This document shows positions 1-51,364 of a DNA stretch of 64,000 nt, piece after piece. The stretch covers positions 7,222,693 through 7,286,692 of the forward strand of contig NC_051088.1 in NCBI RefSeq assembly GCF_901709675.1, given 5' to 3'. Below the pieces are notes generated by a model. The model saw nothing but the letters and a program-made list of their open reading frames with translations. It was not told where the DNA came from and did no database searches. Each line of letters begins with the position of its first letter. Positions within the stretch are counted from its first letter, which is position 1. Source of the stretch: Syngnathus acus. Its lineage: Eukaryota > Chordata > Actinopteri > Syngnathiformes > Syngnathidae. The translations under genes were made by a program, and so were the position numbers.

Positions 1-1599
1 AGGTCCGCTCAATCGTTTTCACAGTTGCCCCTCGAAAAAAAAGGAAACTCGCTTAGAGGCCAATCTGATCAACCAGCAGCTTTTGGGAATACCTCAAAAC
101 ACTTGGAAACATTTGCCTTGCAAGTGAGATCAGCTTGAGATGCCATTAAAGTCATACAATACTCATCTCAAATCATCTCTCCTAATAGAAATGAATGGAA
201 ATGACATTAATCCATTCCAGCCGCTAACCCCCCTGAAAACAAAGATGTTCGTAATGTGTCTTTCAATATGCAAAATAGGATTCCGAAATATTGTTATTTA
301 TACAAAAAATATAGTCTTCTATATAATCTTGTAATTTATACTAATTCAACAACAATGAATCAACTAAGCAGATATATATATATGTATATTTTAGCAGATA
401 CATTGATAGGTAAACAAAAAATACTGCAGTTTTATTTAACTTAACTATATTTGAGTATAAATCATTAAAATAAAAGAACAAATACGACAGGACTAATGCA
501 AATACTTGGTGGGACGGATTAAGAACTGGGAAAGCTGTGTGTGGCCTACGGGTCATACTTGCCTGACCCCTGCTGTAGACGGTTGACATGTGTCTTCTGT
601 GTGCAAGCGTTTGATCACATTCTCATTTATACAACATGGCTCACATGGCCTTTCTCATTTTTGACACTTTCAACATTCACATGTCATCATACACAAAAGC
701 TCTTTTAAAGAGCTGCAGCGCCAATGTTTCTCTTCTCATCCATTCACTTCAGTAGAGGCACCCTGTGCTTGCATGTGACAATAGTGCTAAAAAAACAAAA
801 CACAGTCTGAGGACTGTTTGGTCAGACTCAGTGAATTTATTTGATTTTTATTTGGTCTTTTCTACCTCTATGTTCAATTTGATGACTTTGCAAACATGCA
901 GTACATTCACAAGAACATCCTGCCCCAGAATGCAAAACGTAGTCTTGCGCTGCTTACTTACAGTTTAAAAGCAATTTGTTGTTCACCCTCTTAATCAATC
1001 CCTTTGGAAAGCCGCTTGTCCTCATTAGCGTCGTGGGTGAGCTGGAACCTACGCCAGCTGAAGTTGGATGACGGGAAACACCATAGTCAGCCAAAAGCAG
1101 TACATTTCTTTCACATTTCAAACTAATTCTAACTCGGCTGGTTATATTGCCTCGCAGTGTGGCCTGTGGTGTAACCAAATGTGGTTCCTTTAGACATCAC
1201 CTGTGTTTGAAAATGAGACAAAATGAATCTATTCACTTTTGCACGACATGTTTAGTGCTTTCAAATGCACAACTACATTAACTGGTGTTTCAAATGTAGC
1301 TAGTTATTAATCAACTAACCAAATGTTCGAAGAAAGGTCAAATTACTGCAATCTGCCTGTAGAATCAACAAGTTAAAAAAAAAAAAGTCTTTCGGCTTTT
1401 ACACAGTAACACACAGTAGTTATGTGATGAATATGTTTCCAGTCGATTAATGGCTGGAAGCAGTTTTTAAAAAAGTGAGCACACAACTTTTGAGGGAAAT
1501 AAATACACTGAGACAAAAATCATGTGAACCACTTTTGTTGGTCTAATATTTAAAATTGAGAAAACTGCCACAGTCTGTGATGTCATTTTTGACCGCGAG
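1..1599. other. Intergenic, no gene recognised
   Basis: This AT-rich stretch lies downstream of the probable semaphorin polyadenylation site. It contains only short open frames with no recognisable protein similarity and no convincing exon. Several minus-strand AATAAA hexamers (TTTATT on the plus strand near 433, 836 and 848) could be alternative, more distal semaphorin poly(A) signals, so part of it may be an extended 3' UTR. Confidence 0.5.
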
Positions 1600-4442
1600 G
1601 TTCCATCACAAGGCTTGCTTTATTTTACAGAATGTACATTGGAACACCGGCTATTTGTTCCTCATCTGCCCGGCTGGCTCCAAAATGTGTCAGACACAAA
1701 ACGAAATGAAAAACATGCACAATCTGTACAGAGTCCTCAGAAAGTCCACTCATCCAAGTTGGATTGAACCCTGCCCAAAGTCTTTTTGCGACGCAACTTC
1801 TTTTACTGTCCATGTTAAAATTGACAACAGACTCACCAATACATGATCTAAATACTAGTTTGGATCCCTGTGAGATGAGGTTATCTACAAGAATTCATCA
1901 CCCAGATTGTGTCAATCAATTAGTCATCAATTAGTGTGTGAGCATCTTAAGGAAAGTCCCTCAAAACTAGAGATACTGTATATTGTGAAACCTCCAACCA
2001 ACATTTTCGAGGAAATAAAGGCTCAGTTGAGGGTCTTGAGTACTACTCCACAATTGAGTTGCTTTTTCTTTGTCTTTTTGTGACCACCACAGAACAGTAC
2101 CCGTGAGAAAAACAAACCTGGCTGTTCAGTACACTCCAGCAACGTGGATAATACAGAAGAAAGAAATGTACATCAGTGAGTTGCATTCCATGAAGCGAAT
2201 CGCCTCCCAAGCACACGCAGAAATCTCACTCTGCACGTTTGTCACACAAATGACTGTTTTTACATTCTGTGCTTATTTTATACTTTTAAGAATATTAATA
2301 CTGTATGTTCAAAAAAAAAATTCTACAGGTAGCCGTTTTACAATGGTGATAGACCGGGAAATGATTATCTTCCTTATTACTAATGGGGAAACGTATTTGA
2401 TAGAAGTCCTCAAATTGGAAGTTACCCATCGTCCAGAACGGATTGTGTTTGACTATAGAAGCTCCACTGCGACATTTCCTCCTTCAAATAACATTTTTAA
2501 GCAAAATATCACGACTATAAGGATCACATGGTTCTTTTGGACACCGGTGGAGCTTGGATTGTTTTCCCTTTGTGCGGTCCACAGAAAAACAACAAAATAT
2601 ATTTTACAAACCTAAAGTTGCCTTAAATGTTCCCTACAGGGCACAGGTGGAATGATGGGAAAAAATTCTGAAAAATCAGAAAATACCCAAAAGTCAGGCC
2701 TGGAACCTGAGGGGTCCAATCATATTTTGGGGGTGGGGGGGTCAGTGCCCCAATGTCCCCTCCTCTAGCTCCACCAGTGCTTTTTGTACCAGCTTAGACA
2801 TCTCACGTGTTCTATTAGCAAATGCATGTTAGTCTGTTTCATTTTTGTTTTCACCAATGAGGCATCCAAAAGTTAAAGACACTTCATAGCTGTAGGGGGA
2901 GCCCTTGAGCAAGGAAGAGCTCAATTTTTTATGACTTCAATCACTCCCCAGTATACTGTCACAACTTCTCCAAACAACTCAACTCCTCAGTGCCATTTTC
3001 TGTTAACTTGCACATTTTAAATGACATGACCCAGGTTGTGTTTTTAGCCCTCAGCACGGCAAACCTTTCTACCTGTGTTTTCTCCCTTAGATGAATGGTT
3101 GCTCCTTTGCAGTCATTCTAAAGTGAAGGTATGTCTTTAATCTGAGTGTAATCAAACTAAATATTTGAAATGTACAGTGTTTACCTTCTGGATCTATCAT
3201 TTATGATGCAATATCAACCATCCACATTAGTTCAGTTCGATTTGAAAAGAACAAGAAAATCTGTCAGAAGCAGTGTTGCTCAGTGTGACTGTTTGAACAC
3301 ACTACTTCCAAAAAGTTAGGGATATTCAGGTTTAAGGTAAAATTCCAGGGTGAATCTAAAATGTACTATAACCTTCACGAGTAAATTCAATATGACCATC
3401 TATGAACTTTTGAAGACACATGTCCAACTGTTCATTGTTTCATTGCTTTCTGTACAACTCGAATGGCAGAATTCCCAAAGGGTGTTTGAGCCATGAATGG
3501 TGCAATACAATTTCAACGTCGTCCATCCATTTCAGTGCTTTTCTGTGTCTCCTGCTGCCTCTGCGGCTACTTTCCCTCGAGGGTCTGTTTGAAGCCTTGC
3601 AATTGTCAGCGAGAAACTGTTGGTCAATTGTTTGAGTCATCTCGGTCTCATGATGTCAAAATGTAAGGTCAAAATGAGTTTACCTGTGAATGTTATAACG
3701 CATTTTAGATTTATCGTGAAATTTCACTTTTTTTGTGAGAAGTTTGATTGAGAATGCTAAATATGGATTTCCATGATGATTGTCACTGCCATAAACAAGT
3801 GTGGAAAGTTGTGTTTGTAGTTGGCAACATGCACAAAAACAGATCCTGGGGGCCCAAACTTTTTTTTGTACATGTGGAATATTTACTTTATGAACAAGAC
3901 TCCTATTCAGTCAGAGTGAAACGTGGATACGCAGCTGATTCTTCATTCCGTGAAGTATTCCATCTGATTACTTCTTGAGTTCAAACACAGTCATTTTGTC
4001 ACTTTGAATGTTCATCAGTCACTAAAGTGTAATAAAAAGTTGTTGTTTTTTAAGATGGCAAGTGCATGCAAATATCTTAAACGTACAGCGTGGCTAGAAT
4101 TCATGACTGATGTGTTTCTCCCTTTGCTTATTTTATCATTTCACTGATGTTTGCCAAAACGTATTTAATGTTGAATAATTTCATACAAAAATAAAATAAT
4201 ACGATTTGGAATGGGTAAAGCTTTAACAAATGTTTTAAATGTGTGATGTGGTTTCTTAAACGGACCTTATTGAAGTATGCTGAGTAATGTGCATAACTTA
4301 CAGCCCACTAGAAAGACTTTGTTTGAACTAGTTCTTTGACAAAACAGGTAGCGTTGGAGACCCCAAGAGTCATGAATTCCGGCCCACCCTGAACAAGATG
4401 TGTGTGTGGACATGCACGTGTAGCGTTTGCTCTGCGACATAT
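1600..4442 (-). other. sema3b-like: Probable 3' UTR of the class 3 semaphorin
   Basis: The region follows the semaphorin stop codon on the minus strand with no splice signal needed. It ends at a good AATAAA hexamer at 1619-1624 followed by a GT-rich stretch, giving a 3' UTR of about 2.8 kb, which is ordinary for class 3 semaphorins. A 181-codon plus-strand open frame at 2070-2615 has no recognisable domain and is treated as chance. The true 3' end needs transcript data; a more distal site is possible. Confidence 0.5.
1619..1624 (-). terminator. sema3b-like: Candidate poly(A) signal AATAAA of the semaphorin
   Basis: On the minus strand the hexamer AATAAA is followed by GCAAGCCTTGTGATGG, a plausible cleavage and GT-rich downstream element, so cleavage would fall near 1600. 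It was chosen over other hexamers only because of this context. Confidence 0.45.
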
Positions 4443-42799
<38,357 letters not shown>

Positions 42800-42923
42800 C
42801 CTCCTACTCCTCACACACAAGAACACCCACTAAGTCACAGTCTTGGCTCCGGATCGGACCAAATCAGGCAGTTCACAACTGCCCAAACTCTCTTGGTGTC
42901 AGTGGAGGCACCAAAGTGTTGCA
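42800..42923 (-). other. sema3b-like: Probable 5' UTR part of semaphorin exon 1
   Basis: Upstream of the ATG the minus strand runs without a strong splice site to TTTATTTATTTTAACAG, a plausible acceptor that would start this exon at 42923. Inferred from sequence only. Confidence 0.45.
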
Positions 42924-43232
42924 CTGTTAAAATAAATAAACAAGCAGTTCAGAGAAATAGAAAAATAATTCCAATTGGAATGTGAGTCCAAGTCACAAAG
43001 ATGTCCCAGTTTGCAGGACGTGAGTCCAAATCCTGAAAATAATTTTGCGCTCCTTGTAAGCATGTAGCATCACCATCTGTGGGCTTGTGTCTTTGGGTTG
43101 GGTGCGTGTGTGTCTGTGGGTATCAGAGATGTGGTGAGAAAAAAGAAGAGGAAAAAAATGAATTTGTCTCAGTGTTGCCTCCTTGCAGCTTGACAGCTCT
43201 CTTCTGCTCTTGTCCCTGCTCCTCTCTGCATT

Positions 43233-43529
<297 letters not shown>

Positions 43530-44204
43530 TACATACACACACACACACACACACGCACACACACTCACGCCAGCCGCACCCACGTGCAGACAATCACTAA
43601 CACCCATCACTGCTCCCTGGAAAAATGACACTTCATCTCAATTTAGCTTTTCACTCTTACTCCCGCACATATTTCCTAACTACAAGTGACTGTGTTCAGT
43701 CAATTATTCATTTATAAAAGTTAAAGTGATATACATCAAACAGACTTCACAAGAAAAGTTCATACGAACACAGACAGTCACCCCGCCACTTATTATATCC
43801 TTGTAGTGATGTAGTTGACCTATATCCTATATCCTGCTTCTCATAAATGAGATGAGTTGTTTTTAATAGTGGATTAAAAAAGATCCCTTTCGCCATATTA
43901 GTTCAAATAATGGTCAGTATACACCGAGGTGAAAACAATTATGCTTCTCTGACCCATCTTGTACCTCTAATTCGACTTTTCAGAAAAATGGTGGCTGAGA
44001 AAGAAATAATCAGAGAATGAACCGTAACCCTAAAATAACTCTCTAACTTTCTCATACAGCTGTTCAAGTGGTCCTATGTGCCTACCCCTCCCCCCCATTA
44101 GCACTGATGAAAAATTGTGCGCATACCCCTGCATTTAAGGTGCCCATTCCTGTAGGAGATTTACTCTATCAGGCAACATAAGGTGATGCAGCAGGCCTTT
44201 TTTG

Positions 44205-44345
44205 GGGGGGGCGGAGTAGAGTGGGCATCCTTCAACCTACAAGTTGGAGGTTCGATCCCCGACCATTGTGACCCTGTCAAAGTGTCCTAGAGCAAGACAC
44301 TGAACCCTCAGGTGGTCCTGATGTGCCGCCATGAGAGCCTGTGGC
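44205..44345 (+). mobile_element. tRNA-derived fish SINE (partial)
   Basis: Contains an A-box-like GCGGAGTAGAGTGGGC and a good Pol III B box GGTTCGATCCC (44249-44259). These are followed by the body GTGTCCTAGAGCAAGACACT GAACCC, typical of abundant teleost SINEs. No poly-A tail or target duplication was identified. Confidence 0.7.
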
Positions 44346-44585
44346 AGGCTTTATTTTGTCGGGGGGACAGTTTGTTATGGTTACAAATGACCCTGCTCAT
44401 GAATATATCGGTTCACATATAACATCTTTCAATTTGGGAACAGTCATCTGCACAGAACATTCAGTTGTGTTTACTCTCATACATCATGGGCAAGAGGTTC
44501 CCTGCTCTCTGTTCACAAGTTTGCCAGCCGAATTCCCTGGCCACGCATGGAAACTTGGTTTTGGGTTTGAACCGGATACTTTTTA

Positions 44586-44627
44586 ATTCTAATACATTTT
44601 CCGTGCATTCTAATAGATTTTCCGTGC
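44586..44627. repeat. 21-bp tandem duplication
   Basis: Two copies of ATTCTAATASATTTTCCGTGC (S = C or G) at 44586-44606 and 44607-44627, differing by one base. Confidence 0.85.
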
Positions 44628-45201
44628 ATTTTTAAATGATTTAATGAGTTAATAAAAATATAAAACAAATTAAAAAACAAATATGAATAGGACCAGAATT
44701 ACTTTTTTAAAACACTTGAGAAGCAACATTTTCTGTAATTGTTAAAAAAAAAAAAACTTTTTATACCCTAATGCAGGAAAAAATAAATCCCTCAATCATC
44801 AGTAGTAAACTATCCTAACTCAAACTCACTTGTTTAATAATTACAAATATAATAATGTTTGTTAAGTGACATGTGAGCAAAATGTTCTTCAATTTGACTG
44901 GAGGTACAATAAACCTTTGCAGCCACCTGTTGCCAATCATACAACAGCATCAGTCATTGAGTTGAAAAAAAGTTGAAATTTGACAAGACAAGAGCATCAT
45001 GATTTCTGGTGGCACTTTTGTTTGGTTTTCTACTACCCTTATTTTCTAATGTAAAACTGGAACCTTGGCTCATACAAAGATCGGCAAACATTGGCCTAAT
45101 TAATGCAGTTCACATTCACTGATTCTGCGAGATTAGATGTGTGTTACGCTGCAGGAACAAGCATCAGAGAAATAAAAATAATCCGCTTTTAAACACAGTA
45201 C

Positions 45202-45279
45202 CTGAATCACTGGTGCTTTTTATGCAGTAGCTCTTTCCAACAATACAGTGGTGGTCCAATTGCCATGATCTTCACAAAC
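45202..45279 (-). other. sema3b-like: Candidate non-coding 5' UTR exon of the semaphorin
   Basis: The minus strand shows a long pyrimidine tract ending CTCCACACACAG, then 78 nt, then GATTCAG|GTACTG. It is in the right place and direction to splice to the acceptor at 42924. The candidate exon holds an ATG that opens a 19-codon upstream frame ending at TGA within the exon. It rests on splice consensus only. Confidence 0.4.
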
Positions 45280-48200
45280 CTGTGTGTGGAGATGGAGAGA
45301 CAAGAGGAGAGAGTTTTTGATATTATAACTAGCATCCGCTAAGCCATCAGGTCATTATGACGGGATAATTGGTGACCTGACCACAGGGCCTCTTAATTGC
45401 AACAGAAAACCTCCCTCCCACTCGAACAAAAAGCCTCTGATTTTCTCGCTGACAAGTGACATCCATTAGTCAATTGTTGTGTGAGCTCTGGCTGCGGAGA
45501 TCATTATGGACCTCACATCTCACCGCTCCCTTTCTGCACGAAGCACAGCGACACTAACACACACTTGTTGTCGTGCACATTCCCCGTGTGGCGTGGATTG
45601 AGTGTAAACGCTGCGGTTAATGAGCTCTCATTGTCAGCCAGTTGTTCTGTTTGTTCAGAAGCATGAGGTTCGTCTATTCCTTGGGCTGATACCAAGACCA
45701 AAGTGTCCACTTTGATTACGCAAGCATATTGATTAGCAGTGCTCCGGCAAGTGGATACGGAGGTTGTTTTGTGTTGTGCTTTTTTTTTCCATTCTGTTTA
45801 TTATAAAGTGGAGCAAAGTATTCTGCTTGGAAACTGTTTTAATTGCAAATCGATGACTTTATTTGAAGAGCAACTTTTTTTTTTTTGCAGTGTTAATCCC
45901 AGAGACCTGAAGCAAGGATTTGAACGTACGACCAAATATTTATTTATTTATTTATTTATTTATATTAATTATTTTATTTATTTATTTATTTATTTATTCA
46001 AATTCATTCATTTATTTGCCGGGCTTTTCAGTCCATGGTCCAGTGATTGGGGACTGTTGCTTTAAACTTTTGACATTTTGGTGATGGGAACGCCTCTAAT
46101 GTTGCAACTTTGAACTGCCATCATCCATGACGACAAAAGCTCAATCAGCTCATCTAAACTACTAACTCTAATAAATAACTTTACTTTAGCTTTACTTTTT
46201 TTTGACAACACCACAGGAGGTAAAGATGACGTCAAAGTGTCAAAAATGTGATGATGACCACAAAATCAGGAATGTAACTTGAATCGTGAAAATCAGCTCG
46301 ACATTAAGTCTTCAGTCAACATAACTGCCAAATCATTGTCTGAGACTGTGTGCGAGTCGAAATTATTATGTTGATTAGTGGGCAAGCACCCCCATGCCAA
46401 ATAATTGTATACTGCACAAAGATTAAAATTAAAATCTTTTGCACTGCACTGCAACCAATTAACAAAGATTGAGGCAACAGTTTGGCCATGTTACCAATTC
46501 AAAACTCAAATCAACGCTCGACCTTACAGATTTCACTGCAGCACACACCAAATGTGCAATCATAAATAAGCACTTTACCTGCAAATATTGCTTGATGGAG
46601 GGCCAACATTTGATGAGTTTGAAGAATTATGTGGACAAACTATTTGTAACGATCGTCCATGGCAGTGAAGACAAGCTTCCACCTGCCTTACTTGCACCTT
46701 CACCGAAAACAGCAAGAAGATTTTCTGTTGTTATCGTGCTGCCACCTTGTGTCATTTCTTGGGGCTCACTCAACCGAGAGGAGATCAAACTTTGCAAAGC
46801 TCGCGAGGATACGTCAGCGCGATTGCCATATTGCATGTGAAAGCTCCGAGCCATACAATGTGCAAGTCAATGCGTCTCGTTCTCCCGTTCAGACCATCAG
46901 TCATGTGCTTGTGAGAAAAGAATGTTCATTACGAATGTGTACAATATAAGTTGGCGCAATATGTATTTTGTGATGTTTTAAAGCTACCAATGTTTTTAAC
47001 AGTCTGATGATAATTTAAATATTTTCGCCCCTTTATATTTGGGAATCCTACATGGTATGAGGAAATGTACATTAATAACAATAGTGTCAAAAACAATTAT
47101 TCATCCCAGCATGAGATCTGGATTTGCGTGTCAAACGCTTTATCTAGCTTTATCTCCAAGCAGGAAAAACACATTGAGATGCGACTCAGCTCTCAAGGCA
47201 GCATGTACTGCATGTCAATGTCATCAACTGTCCACTCTCCTTCAATACATCAGATCAGCTCCCATTACCGTCCTGTCAAGCAGTACAAGTCAGTGTGACT
47301 GGCGTTTTTCAACATTCTCATGTTGGTCATGTGATACAATCAATTTGTGCAAATCTGATCACTGACACGAGCCCACGATGATATGGCCATCAATAGCATA
47401 GTGTTTGTCCTTGCTGTGCCCCCTGGGAAAAATATGCCCTCGGGATGGACAAACTGGTTGAGGCTGAAAGAGGACACTCATTTTTGCCCTGGTTCAGACT
47501 GCCCATTAAAATTGCTTTACTGAGGGTGAGCATAAAGAACAAAAGTTGATGTAATAACCTTCATAAATTATAGCACGTAAGTGACTGATTTATATTCAAA
47601 CTCAAAGTAAAAAAAAGTCAAAGTCTGCTTTATGGTCAATTTCTTCACATGAATTGGCTCCCATTAGCTAAACCTTCTCTATTGTTGTTTAAAGGTATGC
47701 ATGGGAATACAGAGCACTTTTAACTATTTCAGCCGCTCTGTCTCCCAATGTTATATTTTCTCATTCATGATCCATAAAGGTAATTTCACACAATCTATTC
47801 ATGACTGTCTGCTTGGCAATTTGTGCAACCCCAAGCAGAATACTGATGTGGCACCATGGCTGCTACAACACGTCGGACATTCTGACTTATCCGCCGGGCA
47901 AGACGTGCAGCATCTGTCGACGTCATCGAGGGTGTCGTTTTAACGCACCGTTTCTGTAATGTGCAACTTCTACCACTAGATGTCAGAGTAATTTAAACTT
48001 TGCTTTAAATTCAACCTCCAGCGCTGGCGAACGGTGTCAAATCTCAAGAGTTGTTTAAACGGCGTATATTGTCAAGTAAATGTCTTATATGTTGCTTTAT
48101 TGTTTTTACTTATTAGTTTTTTTTATCATGTATTTTCTGTTACTCTGGAAACAAACTTTAAAATGCAGTACCACGTCACAAGGCGCGTAATACCCTTTCC

Positions 48201-49385
48201 TCTTTTGACCTACTTTCTTCCTAATATATAAAAGATCCATATAGATTCATAGAGCTATTTAAATGAAACTATGACGAATTTAATTCATAATTCGGCGTAT
48301 ACTTAAAACAGAGTCAACAGTTGAGTTGTATACATCTATAGTGCTTAACAAACGAAGCCGACCACCACCCAATATTAGGTGATTACGCCATAATCATTTT
48401 TATGTCTGCAGTGTTTTTTTTTTTACCAGTGCAGCACTTTTACCACTGCATCACCTATTTAAAAAAATATCATAGAGCAGCATTTTTTTACTCGTGGGTT
48501 TTACGTTTGACACGAGTACTTTACATTCCTGAGCAGAAAAATTCGGTTAAGTGGTTGAATGACAGGGCTGGCGCCTCAGCACTGACAGGGGGACGTCCCA
48601 GCAGTCATAATCAGAGATCGTCTATTAAGAACAATGCTATTGCACGATGAAAACTCGTACTTTAATACTGTACACGGAAATATATGCACAATACAATAGA
48701 CTATCTCTGGAATTTTTCCACTGGGGTTCCCCTAGTGAATCACTATCTTACTGACTTCCCTGCCATGTTGTGTTGCTTGCCATGGTATGCTCAGTATGTT
48801 GAGTGACTGACTGTAAGAATCAAACATATCTTACTAAATACAGATCTATAAATACAGATACATATTTTCGATGTTGCATACAGACCAATAATAAATTCGT
48901 TCTCTTAATATGCAATTAATGTAAATGGCTTGTTGGGGAGTATCAAGAGATCTAAGCACGCCTCATCTATGTCCAAATGGAAGGAAATTCGGAAGTATCA
49001 AACTCCTCCTCTAGATGTGGTGGTGGCCAAGAGGCTGGCATGAAAGTGACCAGTGGTGGCCACCATGTAACTCCGCCACTGCTCTAAAATATAGTATTGG
49101 CGTGGATGAAAATATGGTACCTTGACCTTCAGTGGGGAGAGAAGAGGCAAGAGAAGAGAAACGCTTCTAAATTAAGTGAATTAATTAAAACAGTTTTATG
49201 GAAGAAATATTGGAATTTATGTTTTAAATAGGTCAGTGCTTCAGATAGAGATAATAATTACAATAAAAATTTAAAAATAGCGACTGAGTAATAGATGCAG
49301 AGTGACAAGTCTTTTTCTCGACGATCTCGTCCATCATCACTGCAGTTTGTACAAGCTCCGCTCCTTTCTAATTCTCCGTCCTCCC
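45280..49385. other. Intergenic, no gene recognised
   Basis: AT-rich sequence containing a (TTTA)n tract at about 45943-46018. The longest open frame (46469-46840, plus) shows no recognisable domain. The semaphorin's true first exon and promoter may lie here, but I could not place them. Confidence 0.5.
45943..46018. repeat. (TTTA)n microsatellite, interrupted
   Basis: Tetranucleotide ATTT/TTTA repeats, broken by TATTAATTA near 45965. Confidence 0.9.
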
Positions 49386-49492
49386 ATTGGACATTTCGTG
49401 TGCCCTGCGTCCAGTTTCATTGGAGATTTCAAGCAGGCGACGAAAGCATATTGGTTAAAAATAGTTGGCTAAAAATAGCCCGGTATATAAAA
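49386..49492 (+). promoter_or_regulatory. Strong predicted plus-strand promoter without a known gene
   Basis: Three inverted CCAAT boxes (ATTGG at 49386, 49419 and 49450, spaced 33 and 31 bp) lead into a tandem 14-bp repeat TTGG(T/C)TAAAAATAG (49451-49464 and 49465-49478). Both repeat copies contain a consensus MEF2 site, YTAAAAATAG. A TATA box, TATATAAAA, follows at 49484-49492. Transcription would start near 49515, putting the CCAAT boxes at about -63, -94 and -127, normal NF-Y positions. The arrangement is directional: on the minus strand the order would be wrong. MEF2 sites next to the TATA box suggest muscle or activity-dependent expression (inference). No recognised coding exon follows before the rhoa 3' end. 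Confidence 0.65.
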
Positions 49493-49514
49493 CCGGCGTT
49501 CACCAGCATGTGGA

Positions 49515-51364
49515 GCAGCACACAACTCGCGGGCTGGAGGAGGAGGAAGGGAAGCAAGGGGAGTCTAGAAGAAGCTAGAAGAGAGGGCGAGGCGATTTGT
49601 GAACAAAAAAAAAAAAAGAACCTGCGCTAATGTTCTCAGCTTCAATCCCTGCTGAAATGTTCCGCTCTCGGGTTCTGTTGTGCCTCTTTCACGGTGTCTG
49701 ACCACCGCATTGGGTGGAGTACGCAGTGACGACCTTCCTTCCTTCCGGCCTATGGTTTCACTCTAACAGAGCCTGCTGTCATTTTCCATAAATACACTGA
49801 GAAGAGTAAAGGGGAGGCTTTACTGACATCACAATGTACTCTGCAGGTTTTTAGTGTGTTTGACTGAATAGAATACTGTTTGGTTACAAGGGCTCTTTAT
49901 GAATGATCTTCATTATTCAGCAGTGGCCCAGCGGTGTTTTTCTATGGGAAAGGGTGGGGCACTAAGCACATTTAGATTTGAAACTTGACATTTTCTGTTT
50001 TGCTTACTGTTTCAAGAAGAGATTAGGGGTAGAGAGAAAAAGGACCACTGCAGTAAACTGGATGTATGGGCTATATTACTGCAGTGAGCAGAGTTAACCT
50101 ACGTATAGTAGGTTCCACTGTATAGTTCTCAGCTTCATCTAAATCGGATTAAATCTGCTGTTGCCAGGCGGAGTTCATTGGGCTCAACCATAATTGCCTC
50201 ACAAGCAAATAATACTATACAGATAAAAAAAATAAGCAAATAAATTGTCCATGCTGTCCTGTGCAAGTGGTGTCTAATAATCTAACACCACACTATGTTG
50301 CACACTCCCTGCAGTTTGTGAATATGGATGTGCTACGTGTCCCATCCCACACCGGAGCAAACTGGCTCACCTTTGCATCCCACACAAGCCCTCTCTGCAG
50401 CACAGCCATCAGTCAAGAGTATGAGGCGGCTGCTGCTCCTGCTGCTGCCAAGAGGACTTGGTGTAGTAGCATTATGCTCTTTAGGCAGCAATCATCTCAC
50501 CCAGGATTGCAAAAATCCTCATCTGCGTTGACTCTGAATGAGAAACAGCTCATTTTCCTCTACTTGAAAAATGACTATTTTGGCTTACAGGGAGTTTTGA
50601 TCTAAAGTTATACAATGTATGAAGCTGAGGGCAAAAAGAAAACAGACTGCTGCAGTTGAGACAGATAATACTGCAGTGTGCAGTATTAGTGACATTCTAA
50701 GCTAACATGAGCATGCGTTTATTTAATTTCATTTTTAATTAGGACTCATGACAGCTAAGAAATAACTAGAGTAATTATGTCAGAAATCGTAGGCAGGGAT
50801 GGTGCTACACCTTGCTCAGTCAAAACAGCATACTGTATTTTGGCATTAGCTGCTTTGCATTCACTCAGTGTATGTATGTACTTGCAGTAGTTAGCTGTAC
50901 AGTGCTAACATAAGTGTGGAACTGATAAACTGTCAAACATTTTTGACTGGCAAATATTTTCAAACGTATTTACACATGCGTTTGAACCTGATATCCAGTT
51001 TACTGCAGCTTCACATGCCTCCCAAGATCTGACAGGCAATCAGATGTGATTTGGACTCAAACAGATTGAATAGTGAGTAGAGAATGTGTTTAAAAGTCCT
51101 CTTGCGGTGAAATAACAGGTCAGATTGAAGTAACCCATAAATGTTTTGAAGCCTCCTTTGTTAACAGTTACACCATTGATCCAAAAGAAATACGTTCCCT
51201 CCGGTGGGGCTCTTTTCGCATCTTTAGTTAGTATTCAATCAGAGTCCAGGGGGAACGTTAACAATAAACTAGGCACTTCATAAAACTTCTCATCCATCAC
51301 ACTCGCGTGTGCATCGATTGACTTTTAAGAGCTCTGTCCCATCTCTGACTCAGAACGAAAAGCA
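49515..51364 (+). other. Candidate transcribed region of unknown nature
   Basis: Sequence downstream of the predicted promoter, running toward the 3' end of rhoa. The first ATG (49630-49701) opens a 23-codon hydrophobic frame beginning MFSASIPAEMFRSRVLLCLF. Another small frame at 50421-50531 begins MRRLLLLLLPRGLG and is signal-peptide-like. Neither is recognised, and no strong splice donors were found. It may be a non-coding RNA, a short-peptide gene, or nothing. Confidence 0.3.

Noticed and set aside
2070-2615. 181-codon plus-strand open frame
   Set aside because: No recognisable domain, odd composition, and it lies antisense within the probable semaphorin 3' UTR.
42800-42826. Upstream extension of the semaphorin reading frame to a GTG codon
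   Set aside because: Not an ATG; the ATG at 42799 is followed directly by a good signal peptide.
46469-46840. 123-codon plus-strand open frame between the semaphorin and rhoa
   Set aside because: No recognisable domain, splice context or promoter nearby; likely chance.
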